Source: Henckelia pumila (taxonomy: Eukaryota; Streptophyta; Magnoliopsida; Lamiales; Gesneriaceae). From it: DNA of 64,000 nt. The first letter of the stretch is position 1; every line of letters begins with the position of its first letter. The stretch lies in the NCBI RefSeq assembly GCF_033568475.1, contig NC_133120.1, forward strand, positions 91,716,151 through 91,780,150. The letters are read 5' to 3'. Under the pieces are notes generated by a model. That model made no database searches, was not told the DNA's origin, and saw only the letters and a program-made list of their open reading frames with translations. A program made the position numbers and the translations under genes. Below are positions 21,757 through 32,640 of the stretch, piece after piece.

Positions 21757-24700
21757 CTATGATGGCTTGAGTCCATGCTTGAGTGCAGCCTCCCACACAA
21801 TATCAATCTGATCAACATTGATTGCCCCAACTTCATGATGTTTCCACCCTTCAAGAAAATGAACCACCCCACCAGCATGGCAAGCATGAACTATGCCTCG
21901 TTCCAATGTATACTACAAAATAATAAATTGAGTTAAAAACAAGGCTCGATTTTCGCAACTAAATTTATGGTACTCGCCACGAACATTTAACATTTTTTGT
22001 CAACTAACTGCGCAAAGTTTAGTTAAATACCTCACAAGATCCCAGTCCCTCGACTTCGTCAGGGAGTTTCATTGCCGCAAGCTTCCCATAAGCGCAGTCT
22101 CTCCTGAATGGAATAATAGGTGGAACTACAAACTGGTGAAAATGTGTTCCTGATGGAGCACAATACTGTTCACGTGGCGTCGCCCATTTGCCGATGATCC
22201 ATGTCTGCATTAATGCAAGATTCAAGATTTGCATATCATGTCTTGTTTGTGTACGTGTAGCTTGATGGATTTCGTGATACATTTCAGATGGTTTTTTGTT
22301 ATGTACCATAGTGTTGAAGCAGAGTGGATGCATGAATGATGCCAAAATGTTTACCTTACAGTTTTTAGCTGCTTGATACTTGGTAACCTGTACTAAGTAT
22401 TTTTGGCAGTCCGCTGGTGCTTCTTTCTGAATCTTAATGAATCTCTCTGTCGACGGTGTTAACATCTGCGTGTAAATCGGATGTTTTTGTAAATTCTTTC
22501 AGTTTCACATGATACTAGATCACATTACAGTTTTAAAAAAGATGGCATGAAAATTTTGTAACGTCTCCCATACCAGAACTTTAACCTTGCGTGGAGCAAG
22601 ATAAAGGGCGATAGCCCTACCAAGTTTAGAGGTGGCCCCTGTCAAGAAAACCTCATCAATGTCTTGAGGAATCTCATGCAGGATCACTGCAGCTGTCAAG
22701 GTGTTTCCATGAACCACTCTGACTTTAAGATCGGGATGCTTCGAAGTAAAGAGTGTTCCACCTCCATTTAGACCTTCATTCTGGAATTTCAATTAATTGA
22801 ATTAGGAAAAATAACCACAATATTGGGTGCTAACGGTTGCCTTGTATGTGTTGGCAGAGCAAATCTTACCTTGTTTAATGCAGCAAGGCTGATGACTTTA
22901 ACTCCAAGCTTATCTGCTGTGAGGATGGCGTCTTCGATCTGGTTATTGATGCCATTTGCAGCAAAAGGAAGGAAATACTGCAAAATATAACACCGAATAC
23001 AAGGTTCATTTCAAATCTTGGGCTACATATTGCATTATATCATTTGCTCTGTATTATCCAATTTACAGACTACTGGGCTAGATGTAGTTGAATGTATAGT
23101 ACCAAAGAAGATTTGATCCACAAAAAAAAGATACCTGAAAACCGAATCTTGGCACTGCCCAAGTTTGGTGCAGTTTTCCTCTGAGATTGTAAAAGCTAAA
23201 CAAGAAAGTCTTTGACTTGGCCCACATGAAAAGCATCACCAAAAATGCATAAGGCCACATTGGAAACAAGAAAATCTTGTTACCAAATGGTATCGAGCTA
23301 AATGATCGGAAAAGAAATGGTGCGTGCATTGCTGACATCACGTCCACAACGTGTGCTAGGAACACAAAATCCGGTACCCTGCTACCTGCGCCATGGCATC
23401 ACAAGTATAAATGATGGTTAAAAACATCAGCATCGATTAGTGTATGCAAAAGTTATTAAATTTATAACTACTAACTATATTCAGAGGAAATTTATAAAAA
23501 TTTGCAATGTAAACTCTATGATTTTATAAGAAACTCACTTTTCCTGGAACAGATTTCCTGATGAGCATCCCAATATTTTGCATCTATCGTATTCCATAGC
23601 TTATCATAAAGAGGCATAAAGAGGCAAAAATTAGACCTCATCTCCTTGTGATGAAGGCTGTGGTATCTGCAGAGTCAATGAGCTGATACTTTATTAAGCA
23701 AACCAAACCAGAGGCATAAATTAGCAAAAACTTTCAGTCTAACTCATGAAAAATCATCATTCACACACATGAACATGATAGTTTAACCACTGCAAATTAA
23801 AAACTGTGTGAAAATAATTTTCTCATGTTCAAGAATACACACACATGTTAGATATTTATAAGCCCATAAAATTGATATTTGATTTTATAGGGAGACAATT
23901 TATTTCTCGATCAAAACGAAGTAAAAAACTTACGTTGGTGTGTAGATCAGGTACTTCATAACAGGGATGGTCTCGAAAAGGCGTTGAGGAAAGATTTCAA
24001 CATTGCAATGTCCCAAACACCGAAAAAAATCGAACAACAAAAGATAACCATACATCATAGTTATCGACGCATAACCAAGAAAGACAGTTCCCAAAGTCGG
24101 AATCCCTACAACTATACATAGTAACAGCTGCTCCAAGAATGTTGTATGCCCGGCTGCGCCACCATGAACAAAATACATATGAAATCATCAGAATTTTCTA
24201 TATTTTTATTTTGTGTCAAATGTAAAGTTAAAATGTAACACAATAATGCCACATAGTATTAGTGAAAAATACTGGTGTTACTTGATACCTGTGAAAGGAT
24301 GAGTAACTTTAGAGCTATGATGTAGCCAATGGTAGCGTTGAAATAAAACAGGAGAGTGCAATAATCTGTGCATCCAATAAAACAATGGTTCCGATATTCC
24401 TATGTGGAGAATCAGGCAACACAGTACACCCCTGGGGTTCCAAATTGGAAGACTGGCCAAGGAAGGAAAACTCAAGTACAACAATGAAGCCAAAATAGCT
24501 TGAAGAATCAGGAAATTGTCCCTGTCACACAAGTTATCAAGAAACTTCAACAAGCACAAAAATTTTCTATAAAAAAAATAAATAGAAAATTTCAAGAACA
24601 AGGAGTCGAACCAATGCCACTCCGCGTCGATTTGTTTAAAATCCACGCCTCGTTGGTCGATTTTTCGAGTACGATTAAGGAAAAGCATGTTACTGAAAGT

Positions 24701-25028
24701 GCTCCACAGCTGATGAACAAGTGCTCTATGTTCAAACAAGATGAGAATATGCAAGCACCAAGCACCTTTCTTGATTTCATCATTGTAGAATGAATAAAGG
24801 ACTTTGGCTATTAAAGGTCCATACAGCAAATACTGTTCCAAGATTAAAAGTGACAAACAATCAATGAGACCGTCTACTTTTGAAAATATCACACACCAAA
24901 TTTAATAGGCAACAAAAATTGGGCTTTGAAGTACTTGCCTTGAAATTACCCAAATTCTCCCATGGCCAAGAAAAAAATGGAGCATCCCTTTTATTTGGAC
25001 TGCAAACTCTCTCGTTTTCTGATGACAT
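21757..25028 (-). CDS. CER3: CER3/WAX2/YRE very-long-chain alkane synthesis protein, eleven exons
   Basis: An ER membrane protein that works with CER1 to turn very-long-chain acyl-CoA into wax alkanes. Minus-strand exons: 24939-25028, 24612-24832, 24289-24521, 23934-24153, 23539-23666, 23135-23385, 22870-22977, 22574-22780, 22355-22465, 22031-22204, 21757-21912. They sum to 1899 nt, or 632 residues, the family size, with all phases consistent. The fatty-acid-hydroxylase histidine motifs are present (HRLLH, HWLHH, HSLHH). The C-terminal WAX2 domain holds [15 protein letters not shown] and [18 protein letters not shown]. Exon 1 ends AAG|GCAAGT, so intron 1 appears to be GC-AG. The start at 25028 gives SWPWENLG after about 20 residues; an in-frame ATG at 25055 is possible. 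A TATA-rich tract lies at about 25,065-25,080. Confidence 0.95.
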
Positions 25029-26662
25029 CTTTCCCACCTTTTCTTTCTCAACCATTTCTTGTTGTCTATATATACATATACACGGATAAAAACAAAAAGT
25101 TGTTTGTGATCTCTGAGTGACAAGACACGATCCAACTGTTAGCAAGAAAGAAACAAAGCTATATTTATATATTTAAAGGAAACGAAAAAAAATTACTCTG
25201 GTGATATTTCCTGGGTTTATTGGATCCAACAACCACATTCAAGAATTTGAATGTGATGGGCAAAAGTTAGCGATAAATTATAACCATGTTTCGGGTACGT
25301 AGGTGTTATTTTAGAGTGGGGGCTTTGCCTAAATGAATTTTAGATTTGATAGAATTCACACTTTCTAAATATAGAGCTTATGCATGCATACAGATGTACA
25401 TTATAGTCCCAAATGGCATTCACCTCCCGCATTATACTGTGTGTGATATAGGCAAAAATTTAAGAAAAGGTAATTGCCTGAACAGAAAAACAAACAAATT
25501 GCACAATGAAATTTTAGCAAAACATCATCGTCTCGTTCCAATTTAGACAGATGAATTACAATTATCAGACGATCGAATTCAAATGAAGTCTCATTTTCCT
25601 CTTTTCACAAAGTCGAATTGCTGCAATAAATGAAGAAAAAGTAAAAAAAAAATATTTAAACAAAAAAATTTTCTTTCCGAAAATTAAAGATATAGATGAT
25701 CGCTTACAATAGCAATAAAGTAATAGAAAACACATGGTTATAAGGATCAAAGACTTACTTAAACGAACAGCATCGAAAATCATTTAAAGTTAATTATAAT
25801 TCTGTTCAACCAATGTCCCATGAAACACAAATTGAAAAATTAGCAGGAAATTCTTAAGAAAAAGAAGAAGAGATAATTTGGAGCATATATGCTTAACGCA
25901 AGATAAACTTAGACAAATATAATATGAAATATAATATTAATTTAAAGTACAGAATTTACTATATTTTGGAAGATTGATAATTAACAATTGAAGAATACCT
26001 ATTGAATATAGACCATTTTCCAAATCCAAAACCCAAGCATATATATATGCAGATGATTCAAAACAATGGAGGCAGCCACCACAATGCTTCTTTTCTGCGA
26101 CTGAAAACTACTTATAACGTTCATTTAATTCACATGGAAGGGCAATATCGGAAACTCTAATATATCAAGGATACCAAAGTAAATACACAATTGATAAAAT
26201 TTATAATATAGTTGTTTATGGTATTTTGGTGGTTGATTGCAGATTGTAGGTTACGGTTGAGATGTTGACAATATAAACTCAATAATCCCTAGCTTCCCTA
26301 AATACTTAGTCTCAATTTAGACAGCAAGGCCCGCTAATTATGGAAGGGTACCTTACCTAGCTATCCATTGATTAATTCCACGGAGCTTCTCGTTCATATA
26401 GTATAACAATTTATATACATAGCACTGCATGTCCCCACCTCTTTACTAGCTGATCTTGACACACAGTTTCATTAAAAAGCATACTAAATAATTATATATA
26501 TAGTTGGATGGTTAGATGAACGATGTTTCAAGAATTATAAAAAAATCTTCAACACTATACAAAAATTAGTCAGTAAAATGAGTGTGCATGTGTGTGTATA
26601 TATATATTGAGGTTTTCGATTTACCCATATGGAGTGTATCAATACATAAAGCTAATGATCTC
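25029..26662. other. CER3 upstream intergenic region
   Basis: AT-rich promoter-side sequence with no other gene. The part from about 26,205 to 26,662 recurs at 50,672-51,630. The part before it is missing from copy 2. Confidence 0.6.
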
Positions 26663-28259
26663 AATTCTCGTTTTTTGCTATAAAACCCATGCGGACAAAG
26701 AAGACTAGTAGACACAAAAACTCTCTTTATCACAAAAGTTTTGTGAAAAACACATATCATGTTTTCGAAGCAAGAGTATTTCATAATACTTTAAGAAACA
26801 TCAAATATTGTTCAAAAAACTCTGATATAATTGTCTCACGTGTTAATTTCCGAAATAATCTTATATATGTTCAACCGGACTAGCGAAAAAATATTATTTT
26901 AATTGTAAGCCAAACATTTAAGGTAATTGAAGTTTTCTTTGATTTTGTCAAAGTATAGGGCATTCTGTTTTTGTTAAGAAGAAATTAATTTGACATGCAT
27001 ATTGATATGGGTAATATATTTGTGATCTCATTGATTTTTTGTGGTGAAAAATTTATGAGTCGGCTGTGAGTATTGGCATGATCATCTTGAACTAATTTGA
27101 GATATATACCTAACACTTCATAAATTTTTTGGCACTCGGTTGGTTTTGGTTGGCTCATTTATAGAATGTGGTGTGTTAAAGTGTTAACAGATATTTAAGT
27201 TTTGACACGAGTTTTGTACCCCTCCTCTATTTACGGAGACGATATAGGTTTCAGAAGAATGATCTCATGATATTTATTTATATAAAACAACTACTATTTA
27301 TTTTCAATTGTGGTTTTTTTTTGAAAAAAAAAAATTTAAACTTCATTAATGAATTGTTTTTGAGTTTTAATGAAATTAATTTTTTTTTTGTATTATTGGA
27401 AAAAAAAAAAAACAAGTTTTCCTGTTTTTTTTAAATAAAAAAAAACTAGTGGCCTTATGCTTAATAAATAGTATGCATATATATAATTCAAAAAAATGAA
27501 ACTTAATTAAATTATGTTTTTTTTCGAGCTGGATGGATTATTATAAGCTAGTTGATTCAAATTTAAGAATTTGATGTTAAATGAGCTGCAATTCTTTGTC
27601 TCATCGACAAATTATGTTAAAACTTAACATGTAAATTGGGGAAAAAATTCCACATTTTTTGGGTTTTAAATTCTAATAATTGGTTGAACGACCCCTTTCC
27701 CATTACAAGGACTCTTGGAATGGACTCCCAAATTAATGGAGATGATTCGATCCCCGTCCCACACATTGTCCTAAAACAATATTTATTTTTTTTAGTAGTC
27801 ATCAATTTACTCTATTTTCAGTTGGACACCAAAATTTTCAACAAAAGAGGTGGACGGTTTCTGCTCAATTATAACTTAATTAATTAAATTTTCGAATATA
27901 TATGATCAGTTTTTGTTGATTACAACGCGTCTACTAATTAATTAGATTAGTAAGGCATATTAATTAATTAATTAAAATTCATATTGGAATGATTAAATGT
28001 ATATATATACATGCATAGCATGATAGCACCATGCTATATGGTCTACTAATTAATTGTTGTAAAATGGTAATTAACAACTTTTCGTTCGAGCATTAGTTTT
28101 GCAAATCCAGTATTTAATACATCTAAACATTATTTGAATAGTCTTTGGCTTAATAAGTAGCATAGCTTCATTCACTACGTCCTACGTACATTTTTTTTCT
28201 TTTTCTTTTTTTTTAAAATCCAACTAGTTGTTGTAATAAATAATAACGCAAAAAAGTCT
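26663..28259. other. Intergenic spacer, no gene recognised
   Basis: Very AT-rich with poly-A and poly-T runs (27,300-27,450). No coding frame with protein character, and no transposon ends found. Confidence 0.6.
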
Positions 28260-29564
28260 TAAATTGTAGTAGTTCGTACCCAGTTTTAGTAAGTAATTGC
28301 TAATTAAACCGATAAACATGATTAAGAAGACTTCTAATAGATTAACGGAGACCGGGTTTAGACCCAGAATGATCAGAAATGGTCCGGAGGGTCAGGCAGA
28401 ACGGATGCAACGTTCGTGCCATCAGAAATGCGTCACTGCTTACGTACTTGATGTGACATTGGCACCATCGGAAACAACGATGGTGAACGGACGCAACGTT
28501 CGTCAGGCAGAACGGACGCAACGATGGAGGATCGGACGCAACCTTCGTTGTCTATAAATAGGGGTGCCGAGGCTTACATTTGAGCACACCTTTCACCTCT
28601 TCTCTCTCAATTCCTTAGCCTTCTAACTCAGATCTAGGGAATTCTAGGCGTTCCATTGGGAATCCGGAAGTGGCATAGCGATCCAGGCGTCGTAGCGGAG
28701 CTGTGACCTAGTTTTGAGGCAATCGACAGCAAAGGGCTAACGACGGACGAAAGTATAGCTTTTGCTTTCTAAAAATATTTAGAGTATGCAATAGCCTAAT
28801 TAAGGCTTTTAGAGCTCTTTAATGATATTAGTATCATTTGGCAGTGTAGTGCGGATTATAGGCGTAAACCTAGAGCTGGTAGAACGCGCCTAGTATTTGA
28901 GGTACGAAAGTACTGTTCGATATATCCTGACTGAGTATGCATGTATTATGTGACTGCATGATTTATATGCCATGATTTTATGCTGCATACATTTACATCT
29001 TGAGCTATCTCTATTGAGATGTCTGTTAGTAGGGTTTACCCTATCCTGTTAGTGGATGGACTTCCATCGATTTGGGTCCCGCGTATCCACTGGTATTTTC
29101 GGTATGTGAGCCACCTCCTGATGCGACGGCACAGCGTGCTACATACCAGGGTCCGGTCTGTCTTTGTTATCTGATCTTTGACCTCGAGTCCGTAGGGAGT
29201 TCAGTTGCATGCATGTATACACATACTCTCGTGCTGAGCGTTTTATGCTCATATCTCGTACTCTGTATTTCTGGACACCCTATTCCATGGGGCAGGTTTG
29301 CGATTGAACGAGGCAGGTGGATCCAAGAGGGGCTAAGCAGTGATTGGCCAGCTGGAGTTTCGTCTAGGTTTTTATTCTGTTGTATTGGGTTTATACACTG
29401 TTCGATCTGGTTGTATAATATTTGGGTATTTACAGATTCCTTTCCTTGGGATTATATAATGTTTATAGTTTCCGCAGTTTAATTCTGATTACTGTTTTGA
29501 TTAAGTTAATTGCATGTCTAAGTTTTGTTTAGTAGTTGATCTCGCTAAGGGTCACTACATAAAT
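28260..29564 (+). mobile_element. Solo LTR (1295 bp) with TAAAT duplication
   Basis: Segment 28265-29559 starts TGTAGTAG and ends GGGTCACTACA. It is flanked by TAAAT at 28260-28264 and 29560-29564. TATAAATA at 28553-28560 fixes the plus orientation. Just upstream, four imperfect copies of a CGGACGCAACG motif (about 28,400-28,551) look like U3 enhancer repeats. The 3' half matches 59,277-59,939. The family is not identified beyond LTR retrotransposon. Open frames at 28,297 and 29,072 lie inside it and are not genes. Confidence 0.9.
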
Positions 29565-30014
29565 ACTCTATTCTAATCCACGTGTTATCGTGAATGTAAA
29601 TTTATGATGATATATGGTGTATAATTTTATCTCAAAATATCGAAGGATCATGAGAAGAGAAGTGGTGCAACATAAATATTTATTACTTATTAATTTATCA
29701 TACGTGGGATAGGACCGACTATCTAGCTGTTAATGAGACGACGTTTTTAAGAAATTGTTGTTAATGGTATATATGTTTTCTTTAAGGCATTATCTCAAGA
29801 ATATACATCAACAAATGAAAGAGATTTATCAATACATGTTACATACGACTTGCGAGATCCTTTTTTTTCCCCCTCGAGTGGAACGCATATATGAGGTTAA
29901 ATGCACATATTTAAATGCAATTATATATCGCAAACAGGGCATCAAATTTAATTTTCCGTTCAAGCAAAATTAACTAAATTCAAGCATAGTAATTGATTCG
30001 ACCGCCTAATCAAT
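29565..30014. other. Intergenic, no feature
   Basis: AT-rich sequence between the solo LTR and the next MITE. Nothing supported. Confidence 0.6.
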
Positions 30015-30467
30015 AATTAAGTTAGGGGTGGAAAAAAATATCGAAATACCGAAATATCAGAAAATCGTACCGAAAAAATTACAGAAATTACCGAAAAAAT
30101 CGGTATACCGAAATTTTCGGTATCGGTATCGGTATGGTAAATTTTTTTTTTCCGTATACCGATATACCGAAAAATAATTTTTTAAAAAAAAATATATATA
30201 TGAAAATTTTTGGTATACCGACTTTTTTGCCGGTATACCGAATTTTTTTCGGTTTATCGAATTTTTTTTGAATTCGATATCGGTACACGATATAGATTTT
30301 CGCCATACCGAAAGTTCGGTATACCGAAAATTCGATATATTCGATATACGGTACGGTATCGGTATGAAAAAATTCCATATCGATTTTTTTGGTACGATAT
30401 ACGATATCCGATTTTCGATACGGTATACCGTACCGACCACAGTACCGACCCACCCCTAAAATTAAGT
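30015..30467. mobile_element. hAT-like MITE (437 bp) with 8-bp duplication AATTAAGT
   Basis: Element 30023-30459 begins TAGGGGTGG and ends CCACCCCTAA. AATTAAGT lies on both sides (30015-30022, 30460-30467). The interior is dense in CGGTATACCG-type palindromes, so all strands and frames read open; none is a gene. It is related in composition to the element at 12,419. Confidence 0.87.
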
Positions 30468-31413
30468 GACAAATAACCACTACTAGCCATGACAACAACT
30501 TGTACCCATTAACGCGTGTTTTCTATATGATCTAACTAATCATATATTAAAAGAAATGAGTCATCATAAATATTTATTGCACTGTTACAATAATTAGCTC
30601 TAGTTTGCATGCATAATGTATGAAAGAAAAAATTTGGTTCATTATCTTGACTCGATTTTCTTTTAGTAGGTAGTAAAATAAAATAGATGTTTGCGAGTCA
30701 ATTAAGCTCCCACGTACCAACAATTACTTGAGCTACATATATCATACAAATATGTGCCCAAACACATCGCAAAAGTGTACATTTTAAAGATGAACTTGTC
30801 GTATAGGCATTATCGCAACGTTTTACAATAAATAGAAAATTTAAATAAGATGTTTCGACGTAAACTCATTATGGTCCGATCAATTCAAAGATAAACTAAT
30901 CAAATATTTTTGGAATGGAGAATATTATATCTATCTTAGGCGCTAGATGTTGGGTTGGTGGTGTACATGGATGGATGCTCATATCGGACCCTTAAAATGG
31001 TGGATCCAAAATTTTTAAATTATTCAGGACTAAAATTTTAAACTTTAGAATTATTTAACATTTTGAATCGAACCACTCAAATTAATCCAAAAATTTTCAA
31101 AACTAATATACATAAAATTTTTAAAAAAATTCGGATTTAGCCCGGGTAACAATACAGTTGGGTCCGCCCTTAAGACCCTTATCAGCCCTCCAATCCGAAG
31201 ATCGACATATTTTCAGGTCTCACGTTACTTTTTCTAAAGAGTGTGCCCCTCCTCCAGGTTGTGATGCGGTTCATTAGTCTTATCCTATTAAATAATGTCC
31301 TATCATTATCATTATCATTATCATTATTGTTATTATAACAAACGAAGGGAACCCTACATGCATTATTTAATAGATTAATTTATTTTTAAAACAGAGCGGT
31401 ACCAAACTGGTTC
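30468..31413. other. Spacer before the duplicated block
   Basis: No gene. A short ATT-CATT tetranucleotide-like array lies at about 31,300-31,330. The duplication junction is at about 31,413, where ATTTCAGG is shared with the 4CL source. Confidence 0.6.
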
Positions 31414-31960
31414 CATTTCAGGTGGCACCAGCTGAACTCGAAGCCATACTCCTCAACCACCCTTGCATTTCCGACGCGGTCGTCGTCCCGTAAGTCGATC
31501 GACATTTTATGCATGAACAAGTAGAGTTGATGAGCTAATTAATTAATTTGTGGTTTATTTTGATTTGTAGCATGAAAGATATATGAGGCGGCCGCGGGAG
31601 AAGTTCCAGTCGCCTTTGTTGTTAGATCAAATGGATCGGCCATTTCCGAGGACGAGATTAAGCAGTTTGTTTCTAAACAGGTAATTGGCCTTCAATTCAC
31701 TTTTTCGTTTTTTGCTTATAAATATTTCTCATTAAATGAATTCAATTATAATATTTTAGTTGATTAGTATATATATGTTACTTGTATGTTAATATATATA
31801 TAGCTAGCTCATGTATATTGTTTGTTTGTTTGTGGTATTAATATAGGTGATATTCTACAAGAGAATAAATCGCGTATTTTTCATCGGTGCGGTGCCCAAA
31901 TCTCCATCAGGCAAAATATTGAGAAAGGATCTCAGAGCAAGATTAGCAGCTGGTGTTTAA
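31414..31960 (+). pseudogene. 4CL 3'-end pseudogene (exons 3-5 only)
   Basis: It corresponds to the last 76 nt of exon 3 (31414-31489), exon 4 (31571-31680) and exon 5 (31847-31960, TAA at 31958). There is no promoter, no exon 1 or 2, and no AMP-binding box. Exon 4 carries a net 7-nt insertion near its start, creating a frameshift and an immediate TGA after ATGAAAGATATA. It cannot make a ligase. The source is the 4CL gene at 14 kb. Confidence 0.95.
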
Positions 31961-32403
31961 AGCAAGCATAAATAAAATAAACATTTTCACAATAATCGTT
32001 TTGATTAATTACTCCATCTTTGCATAAATGTGATGCATATTTTTTTGTTTGAAAATTAAAGTTCCCATTTGGGACATTAATCAAATATTACTTGTAAATT
32101 TGTATGTGTGAGGAACTTAAATTCTGGACTCATGTACGTATCAGTATTTTGTTTAATTAATTGATAACTTTTTCTCTATAGATCATCTGCGATATTGAAT
32201 ATGAAACACAATTGGACCGCATTAATTTAAAGGGAAAATAACCAAGATGATAGCTTCTAAAGACCAAAAGATAAAATAAATCTAGTACATCATTAATTAA
32301 CATATAATACTTATAAGCCCAAAAAAGCGAGCGTGATAGCTGATAACACACACACACACACACACTTAAAATCATTAATTTATTTACGTATATGATAACA
32401 AAT
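31961..32403. other. Duplicated 3' region of 4CL, with the empty LTR site
   Basis: It matches 17,422-19,690 without the solo LTR. AATACTTATAAGCCC at about 32,306-32,320 corresponds to the uninterrupted target site. A CA dinucleotide tract lies at about 32,347-32,364. Confidence 0.85.
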
Positions 32404-32640
32404 ATATAATATTAACAATATTTATCAGAGGTCAAATGGAATGATGGACACAGCACATGAGTTTTGGCCTTTTCGTTATAAGCTAGCTCATGTGCAGACC
32501 AGTTCTTATTATTTCCCAATCTATATTATATCTGGGGAAGGTTTAATTCCATCAATGGCCGCGGCACATGCCAGATTTAGTTCTCATATATGTCCCTGTG
32601 AGACTTTGAACTTTGATCTGAACAATGGCGGATTTTGAAG
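32404..32640 (+). pseudogene. STAR1 remnant: leader and first coding exon only
   Basis: Sequence nearly identical to the STAR1 upstream region ends with the 16-nt exon ATGGCGGATTTTGAAG (32625-32640) and a GT. Copy 1 then has about 1.75 kb (intron, exons 2-4, 3' region) that is absent here. The copy continues directly at the CER3 3' flank. No ATPase domain remains. Whether the promoter is still active is unknown. Confidence 0.9.

Larger units (their letters stand above)
16917..26662. repeat. Segmental duplication, copy 1 (source block: 4CL tail, STAR1, CER3)
   Basis: From ATTTCAGGTGG in 4CL exon 3 (about 16,917) to the GCTAATGATCTCAA segment at about 26,662 this block aligns in order and orientation with 31,414-51,630. 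Copy 1 keeps all three genes in working form. It differs from copy 2 by a solo LTR (18002-19557) that copy 2 lacks. Confidence 0.9.

Noticed and set aside
24500..24793. Plus-strand 97-codon frame
   Set aside because: Antisense shadow of CER3 exon 2 and an intron.
28297..29482. ORFs of 86 and 136 codons
   Set aside because: They lie wholly in a solo LTR with a TATA box and target duplications; no protein character.
30057..30498. Several overlapping long frames on both strands
   Set aside because: They lie in a palindromic MITE rich in CGGTATACCG, which lacks stops in many frames.
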